NCBI GenBank assembly: GCA_905221605.1
Contig: CAJNDS010002735.1
Coordinates: 186,001-250,000 of the forward strand
DNA length: 64,000 nucleotides
Source: Symbiodinium natans
Taxonomy: Eukaryota > Sar > Dinophyceae > Suessiales > Symbiodiniaceae
Reading direction: 5' to 3'
Positions 57,989-64,000 of this stretch are shown one piece after another. A program made the position numbers and the translations under genes. The notes below the pieces were generated by a model. The model saw only the letters and a list, made by a program, of their open reading frames with translations, was not told the DNA's origin and did not search any database. Every line of letters starts with the position of its first letter. Position 1 is the stretch's first letter.

Positions 57989-58935
57989 ATGCTGAGGCAT
58001 GCTCTACGCATTCTGGATGCCGCTGCTTGCACTGGTGCATACGTTCCTGGTCACTCGGATCGTGGGCTGAAGTGCAGACACGAAGCCTTTTTGGAAGCCG
58101 AGCTTCATGTGAGGATGGAAGGTGTTTTTTGGATAAATCGCCTGGGCTTAAGTTTTGGGGTTCATAGCGCTGAGATGTGGGAGGATTGGGGCGGGGGACA
58201 AGATGTGTTCATAGATGATGTCAAGGATGTCAACATGCCTTGCTTGGCAGATGGGATCATGCTTGCTCATGTTTCATATTCTTTAGGCCCGGGTCGGTGC
58301 TGGAACGGGCTGTCTGTAGACGAGCCGAGGCCTACCCATTTTATACTCTTCGCAACTCCGAGTCGGACTGGTTAGGGGGTTTTATTGTCATTGCCTCATG
58401 CTTTCATGGCACAAAGCTGGAACCTGATCTTGATGCATAGTCTGATGTTGCAACTCCCAACAGTTCGGCTCAGGGAACTTCTGAACCCGATCCAGAATTT
58501 CGGCAGTTTCTCTGGCGAGGACCTGGCTCCCTGGTTGGTGGCCTGGCTGAAGACGCTTGGGGTTGGCGAGGAGCGTGCCGAGGCCTGACAAATGCTCAGT
58601 CCGAAGCTTCGGAATCTTCCGGAGATCCCTGTCAGGAGTGTCTCACGCCTTCCACGCCCTCCCTGCCGTCGATCTCAGGAACGATTGACGGCATCAGGGC
58701 CGCAGTGTATGGGCATTTTCCCGGGTTCAGAGGAGGCTTGCAAGCTGCAGCTGCGAAAAGGGCTTTGGCACAAGAACTCCAATCCCAATGTGCTGGGCCT
58801 TTTGAGGTCGCGCAGATGTGCTCCTGGACCAGGCTTCCAGTGGAGAAGTGCGAAGCGTCAGCCGTGCCTTGGGTCTACGAGTCGGGTTTCAGTAAGGGCT
58901 TAGGTATTCTCGATCAAGGAAGGCTAGGAGTCTAG
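57989..58935 (+). pseudogene. Unrecognised plus-strand protein, interrupted
   Basis: From about 58,310 one frame reads AEAYPFYTLRNSESDWLGGF, IVIASCFHGTKLEPDLDA, stops at TAG 58,438-58,440 and stays open in the same frame to 58,935 (DVATPNSSAQGTSEPDPEFR ... SGTIDGIRAAVYGHFPG ... AKRALAQELQSQCAGPFEV). One in-frame stop within about 200 codons suggests a decayed ORF, possibly of a retroelement, or an intron. A different frame (57,989-58,375) is open before it. No domain recognised. Confidence 0.35.
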
Positions 58936-60150
58936 GCACAAGAAGTCCATGAGTCAAACTCTCTACGATCTCTGCTGCTGCGGCCTAGGCGTATCATCAG
59001 AGCTGCTTTCCCATCCAGCTTCTTCCAAATGGCAGCTGCTGCTCTACTTCATAGTAGCTGTGCTGTCCTGCGCGGCAGCTGGACGGCACTGAGGAGGGTG
59101 CAGAACTCAAGTGTAGTTCGAAGTTGATGAGGGCTGGTGTTGAGCTTGCCCTTAGCCGCCTAGGTTTGACTGCAAAAGCCGCAATAGCTAGAGTTGGCGG
59201 AGGCACCAGCAAACTCAGCAACAGCCAGCACTTTGCCAGCATGCAGCGCGCAAGTCCGATCTGCAACGCTGCCAACTCCAAACCGAGGCAAGCTCCAAGG
59301 CGCTTCTGACAGTCCTCCCAGCCAGCGCAGCGCCCTTCGAGGCCGAGTTTGCACGTGAAACCGATGAAACAGGGCAGGCACAGTGTTCTGGGGCTGCCCG
59401 GGACAGGGTCTGTGGAAAGTTTGAAAGCGTCCACAGTCGAAGCAACAGTCCCTAGCTTTGCTGTGTCAGGATCCGCTCCGCAACATCTCCTGTGCAGGCC
59501 CTGTGGAGTGAGGGGACTGCGCACTAAGAGACCCAAGGGGGCGCACCCACGACGCACGCACGCGCCAACATCCAGCAGCACCAGTGTAGCACCTCGTGTT
59601 CCCCATACACGCAGAAGTTCGGCCGTATCAGCCCTTCTGTCAGGACAGGGAGATTTGGCACACTTCCTGCTCAACCGCCAGGACATCACGGGACCCCCCC
59701 ATGTCCTTTGGGGTCATGGACGTATTGCATCACTTGTGACGTTTGGGTCAGGACTTGCACTTTGCAATGCTGAATGACACGGCCGAACGATGGCATCAAA
59801 CTGAGGCATTCTGCAAGAGACCTTCCTGATGTTTGTGTCCCCAAAGTCCTGCGCACAATGCTCAAAATGCTTCTCAAACTGACTGAGGTCTTCTCCGGGG
59901 GTTGCCGGTGCCTGGCTGCCCCTCTGTTCAGCCACCCCCTTGGGCTGCGCACCAGGCCTGTAAAGCCAAGGAAAGGAAGGGAGGTATAATAGAGGCCCTG
60001 CGTGATGCGCCTCCACACCGTGTCTTCTTCTGGGCAGGTCATTTCGCAGATCGCCGTCCACCTTCGGTGGGCTGCTCCGCTGAAGGTGCACTCGGGGCCG
60101 GGCAGGGTCGGGCCAACACCCAACTCATGGCGTTATGAGCCCAGCCTCAA
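58936..60150. other. No recognisable gene
   Basis: Both strands have open but unfamiliar frames (59,689-58,997 minus, 230 residues, Cys/Leu-rich; 59,349-59,777 plus). Neither shows a motif and they overlap, so neither is called. Confidence 0.35.
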
Positions 60151-60159
60151 GCCACCGTC

Positions 60160-61547
60160 AGGAGTCTACACGTGGAGTGGATCATGCAGTGCAATTTCCT
60201 GTGGAGCTCCCCCCCACCTGCCGCATGCGGTTCCACGCATGCACGCCTTTTGGCAGAAAGTCGCAGGATGTTGAGGGAAACTGGCGGCTATTTGGTGACA
60301 CATCAATACCAGTTTAATACCTGTTACGGGATGGGAGTGTGTAGAAATGCGTTCGGAGCTCCACCTTTTTCAGCTTGAAGATGCTTTTTGCCTGGGACTG
60401 AGAGTGCCAAGAGCCTGCACTGGGCGATAGCGTCGGAAGAGTTTCTGGGAAGCTGGTTCAGCTGGTGGTCAGATGGGATGCGCTCCATTCTCACAAGTGA
60501 TAGGGGAGGCGTGAGCAGGGCAATCAACAATCTGTCAATGGGTGGAAGCCTGCTTATCGGGGCAGTTCACACAACCAAACCAAAAGCTCTCCTTGTTCCA
60601 ATCTAAGTGAAGCCATCACTCCATTCACAGAGTCAGCAAGCAAAACACAGCTGTGGAGAATGAAGGGTGCCAATCATGTTGGAAATGTCGGGGCCAGTCC
60701 ATTCATTTCACGTGGAGCAAACCGCAAACCAAGCACTGCTCTGAGGACATTGAGCGGCAGAACTGGACCTATGGCGTCACAATTCACTACGACTGTGCGG
60801 TGGGCTCAGCCTTAGCTTTGGCATACGGTAAAGGGAGCTAAAGTGGGGCCACATATCAGACAAGTGATGCGCTTGACTCTCCAGCCGAAGGACAAGCCTG
60901 GATATCGTGGTGATTTGAGTGCCGTGTGCAACCTGACCGGGTCTCCCGGCGTGCGATTCCCCATACATCCAGAGAGGTAATCAGATGCCCTCAAACTCCG
61001 AAGCAAACCATAATTGGGCCTTGTCCCATGCCTTGTTCCATGCAGTCTTTGCCCAGGACCTGGGTGGTCCATGGCTCCTGCGTGGAAGTGACATGTGGCA
61101 CCCCTCCCGAGGAGTCTATTCTAATCTAAGGGAGTGTGCAAGGGCATGTGGAGATGGACGTGGCGGCATGTGGCCCGTCTTTATGACGTTGCGGCCGCGG
61201 AGCTTTCACACATGCACAGTGCAGCAGCAGAATGTAGCAAAAGCGCAACAGTCATTCTGAGACACAGGCCAAGCTGCAAGCTGTTCTGGCATTAGACTTG
61301 CTTTCCCATCCGCAGGACGTCCCGCATGCTCATGCTGTCTTGGACCCCAGTCGCGGCAACGTCAGCACAGGTGCCCCAGATTGTCAGCAGATGGAGCAGG
61401 CCAGCAAAAGCACCCCGCCCTTTTGCAAGGCATGGTGGTCCGGTACCAGTGTGACGAGATGTACAACGGAACCCCTACAGCAACGTGTGGAGACGATGGC
61501 ATGTACATAAAATCAGGCCCCAGCCTGCAGTGTCTGCTTGTTCTTCG
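60160..61547 (+). CDS. Sushi/CCP-module protein, exon blocks
   Basis: Plus-strand blocks carry pieces of the complement-control (sushi) fold: SGVYTWSGSCSAISCGAPPH (about 60,160-60,230); YGVTIHYDCAVG (about 60,770-60,810); GYRGDLSAVCNLTGSPGVRF (about 60,897-60,955); VVHGSCVEVTCGTPPEES (about 61,065-61,120); MVVRYQCDEMYNGTPTATCG, DDGMYIKSGPSLQC (61,431-61,540). The W-x-G-x-C, CGxPP and YxCxxGY elements recur in the right order, so there are two to three modules, each split by introns. Modules of this type are usually extracellular. First exon, last exon and exact junctions are not resolved. Confidence 0.5.
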
Positions 61548-61876
61548 ACTCCACTCCCACCCTCTATGACACGAGGCCGCTGCCGTCGAGAATGCAGTGC
61601 GCCACCAGCTGTCCCGCAGCCTGGCAGAAGTAGGGCGTGCGTCTTTGCTTCCTTTCTAAAACATGCTGTGTTTTTGCCGAGGCACGCTGCTCCGAGGCAC
61701 GATCGTGGTCGAACGTGCATCGAATCTCTCTTGTCGCATACCATATACGATTCAAAATGTATGGTACTGTATAGTTCGATATGTAGTGTTCTACATCGTC
61801 TGAGATCTACAATGATGTATTTGACCGATCCTGATCCCAGTGGCCCAAGCTCTGCATTTGTGCCAAGAGCACCAAG

Positions 61877-64000
61877 ATGGATCCAGACGTTGAAGTCTTG
61901 TTGAAGAAGATTGAAGAGTTGAAGAGGGAGAAGCGGGAAGAGGAGGAGACCAGGGAAAGTAGAATGACACCGAAACTTCTGACACATGCGAGAACTTTGT
62001 GCCACAAGTTCATCACACATGACTTCTTGCTTGTGATAGGAGAAACGGAAAAGGGCCGAAAAGAGAGTGGAGCAGTCGTTTCAGTTGAAATGCAGCCACG
62101 AGGACTGACTTGAGATGATGAGCGTCCATCAGCAAGACGTGATTCATAGATTAGATAGTGGGGGTCCAAGCCTTGAAGGAGTCTAGTGAGCGAGCCAAGC
62201 AGCTCAAGTCCTTGGACGTGTGTTTCGTGCTGGATTGTACGAACTCGATGCAGCCCTTTATCGAATCGGTCAAGCAGAAGATCGCCGAAATCAACGTGCA
62301 GATTGAGATGCTTGGCTGATGTGAATGGTAGGGGGGTGCTGCCCTAGAGGGCTGTATGCTGACCCGATGGGTTGTGGCACATCAGCGGACGACAAGATTG
62401 CAGAATCATTCTTGCAGAATCAACTGAGGAAAAGGTTGGGAAGCGGAGCCAATGTGAGGTATGCCATGGTTTGCTATCGAGATTTCGATTGTGCAGAGCA
62501 TCCCGTGATCCTGCCGTTTGGCGACGTGCGTGCCTGCCAGCATTTCCTGGAAGGGGTCCGGGCAACCGGTGGTGAGGATTGGCGCTTTGACTAGACAGAC
62601 CGTTCGTGCAAGTTGCTGTGACGTTGTGGCTACAGGTAGGTTGACAGCATGTGCGACAGTGCAAATCTGGGGAGTGCCGAGGTGCGAGGATGTTCTTGCA
62701 GGGCTGGAGGCAGCCGTAAACCTCGATTGGCGAGGTCATGTGCGACTGCTATTTCTCCTGGCGCAGACGCCTAACCACGGTCCGCGTTTTCATGATAAGG
62801 CCCGGGGAGCAGGACACCAGGAAGGTCTTGTCCGAATCTTCAGTTGGGATGATCACTTTGATGTGGACACCGGCAAAGCAGACAGAGTCCTCCTCACTCT
62901 TGTCCAGAAGGATATCCACTTCCATTGCCTCGAGATTTCTGGCTCAACTTCGAAAATGTTTGAAGCCTTCCAGGAAGTCTACAACAACAAGGATGAGGGG
63001 CGCGTCATGAAGGTGCACACAATGACTTCGGACGCAGAATCGCTGCTGTCAACAATTGTAAAGGCATCTTGGAGCTCAGTGCAGGAGACGTTCACTAGGA
63101 CATCGGCATCGTGGTCCGTGGTCACTGGTCAAGAGCAACATCTGCCAGAGTTCAATGTCAGTAAAGTATCCCTTGATCCCAACATCGATTGGGAGAACAT
63201 GACGGGGTGGCAGAAGTTCCAGGCCAGACTTGAGTCGGTAGAGGTACAAGATGAGCTTTGCACCAAGTTCCGGACCCACGAGACCAGAACCACGGTCCAC
63301 ATTGCACCAAAGCCATTCAGCCACGGCGCCATGCGCGCTGCGTGGGCACTCTATGACGAGAGCATTAATGCAAAGCTCGTCGCGAAAAGATACATGAGAC
63401 AGGATTCACGGTACAATGCCATAGAAGTCCTAGAGGGTGACCTCCGGTCACAAGCTTTGGCTATGAGCCTGGCGGAGAAGTTCAACCGCCGCCGACCTAA
63501 CGAACCACCGCTGCATTTTGTGCAGCTGCAGCTGATGCGCATTGATGTTATGGGCAAGGAGAAGCTCATGACGGTGGAGCCCTTCATTCCTGGAGAGTAC
63601 CGTAAAGAAACCAACAATGCAAGCTTCGTTCGGGAGGGCTCTGACATAGCACAAGCCTTTAGCCATTTTTCCCATGATGTTACAGGCGGGGCTTGCATGG
63701 TGGTGGACATCCAAGGGGTCCGCGAATCTCTGACGGATCCACAAATCCACAGCAAGCACTCATGTTTCGGTCGCGGCAATCTCGGCACCAAAGGCTTCGA
63801 TGCCTTCTTCATGGTGCATCAGTGCAACGAGGTCTGCAGGCACTTGAAGCTCAAGCCAAACCCGATGCAGCTCAGCAGCCTCGCCCACGACTTGATTGGG
63901 AGCTTGGAGGCCTGTCCGTGGAAACTTGGCGCGATTTCAGGTAGACCAATCACGAGACAGAGACATCGTAAAGCATGCTTAACTGTGCGTCGGGGTGGAC
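61877..64000 (+). CDS. VWA-alpha-kinase protein (VwkA-like), right end outside window
   Basis: A likely start at 61,877 gives MDPDVEVLLKKIEELKREKR, a charged coiled coil. After an intron, SLDVCFVLDCTNSMQPFIES (about 62,201-62,309) is a VWA strand with a MIDAS-type DCTNS. Intron 62,310-62,434 fits GC-AG, then LGSGANVRYAMVCYRDFDC leads to RATGGE at 62,576. Intron 62,577-62,688 fits GA-AG, then a long exon from 62,689 starts DVLAGLEAAVNLDWRG. The alpha-kinase domain follows: PFSHGAMRAAW, LVAKRYM (nucleotide-binding Lys), VEPFIPGEYRKETNN, AQAFSHFSHD, MVVDIQGVRE, TDPQIHS and GRGNLGTKGF (Gly-rich loop). All are hallmark alpha-kinase motifs and look intact. A GT after TTTCAG at about 63,940 may end the exon. 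The same VWA plus alpha-kinase combination is known from Dictyostelium VwkA, a Ser/Thr kinase. Confidence 0.88.

Noticed and set aside
58997-59689. A 230-residue minus-strand frame and overlapping plus-strand frames
   Set aside because: GC-rich sequence with few stops; no motif, no neighbour support and competing frames on both strands.

Overview
The window looks like nuclear DNA of a dinoflagellate, most likely a Symbiodiniaceae-type species. The reasons are: a copia-type retrotransposon and an older retroelement that both carry methyltransferase-like domains; genes cut into many small exons whose best-fitting introns include GA-AG and GC-AG types as well as GT-AG; TTTAGGG-like interstitial repeats; heavy tandem duplication; and CDS typical of large protist genomes (VWD/mucin, sushi, alpha-kinase). 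No bacterial operons, rRNA, tRNA or CRISPR arrays were seen. All exon boundaries are read by eye and are approximate unless stated.

Layout. 1-1.75 kb: interleaved inverted repeats, simple repeats and a zinc-finger remnant. 1.6-3.7 kb: a decayed plus-strand retroelement with a 2OG-Fe(II) oxygenase-like and a cytosine-methyltransferase-like domain. 3,725-13,930: a minus-strand Ty1/copia element with two LTRs of about 495 bp (7 substitutions between them), a broken gag, an open pol with a methyltransferase-like C-terminal extension, and a foreign ORF nested between protease and integrase. 14.5-14.8 kb: a minus-strand reverse-transcriptase remnant. 15.2-18 kb: unrecognised minus-strand remnants, a 30-G tract and an AT-rich island. 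18-26.5 kb: mostly nothing recognisable except a small cysteine-pair gene at 21.7 kb.

26.5-34.4 kb: two adjacent multi-exon genes of the OCH1/Gly_transf_sug glycosyltransferase type, plus strand. 35,965-40,350: a secreted VWD plus cysteine-rich plus Thr-rich mucin-like protein, plus strand. 40.6-52.4 kb: about 50 copies of tiny exon-like blocks (27-39 nt, always a multiple of three) that encode Asp-rich then Arg/Lys-rich peptides, set in a 180-bp satellite, a divergent middle part and a 336-bp tandem repeat. 55-57.3 kb: scattered exon-like blocks of a possible membrane protein. 60.1-61.6 kb: sushi/CCP modules. 61.9-64 kb: a VWA plus alpha-kinase gene that runs off the right edge.

The host genes are all on the plus strand from 21.7 kb rightward, consistent with the unidirectional gene clusters of dinoflagellates. 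The most unusual items are the mini-exon array and the repeat-flanked GA-AG introns shared by it and three unrelated genes here.
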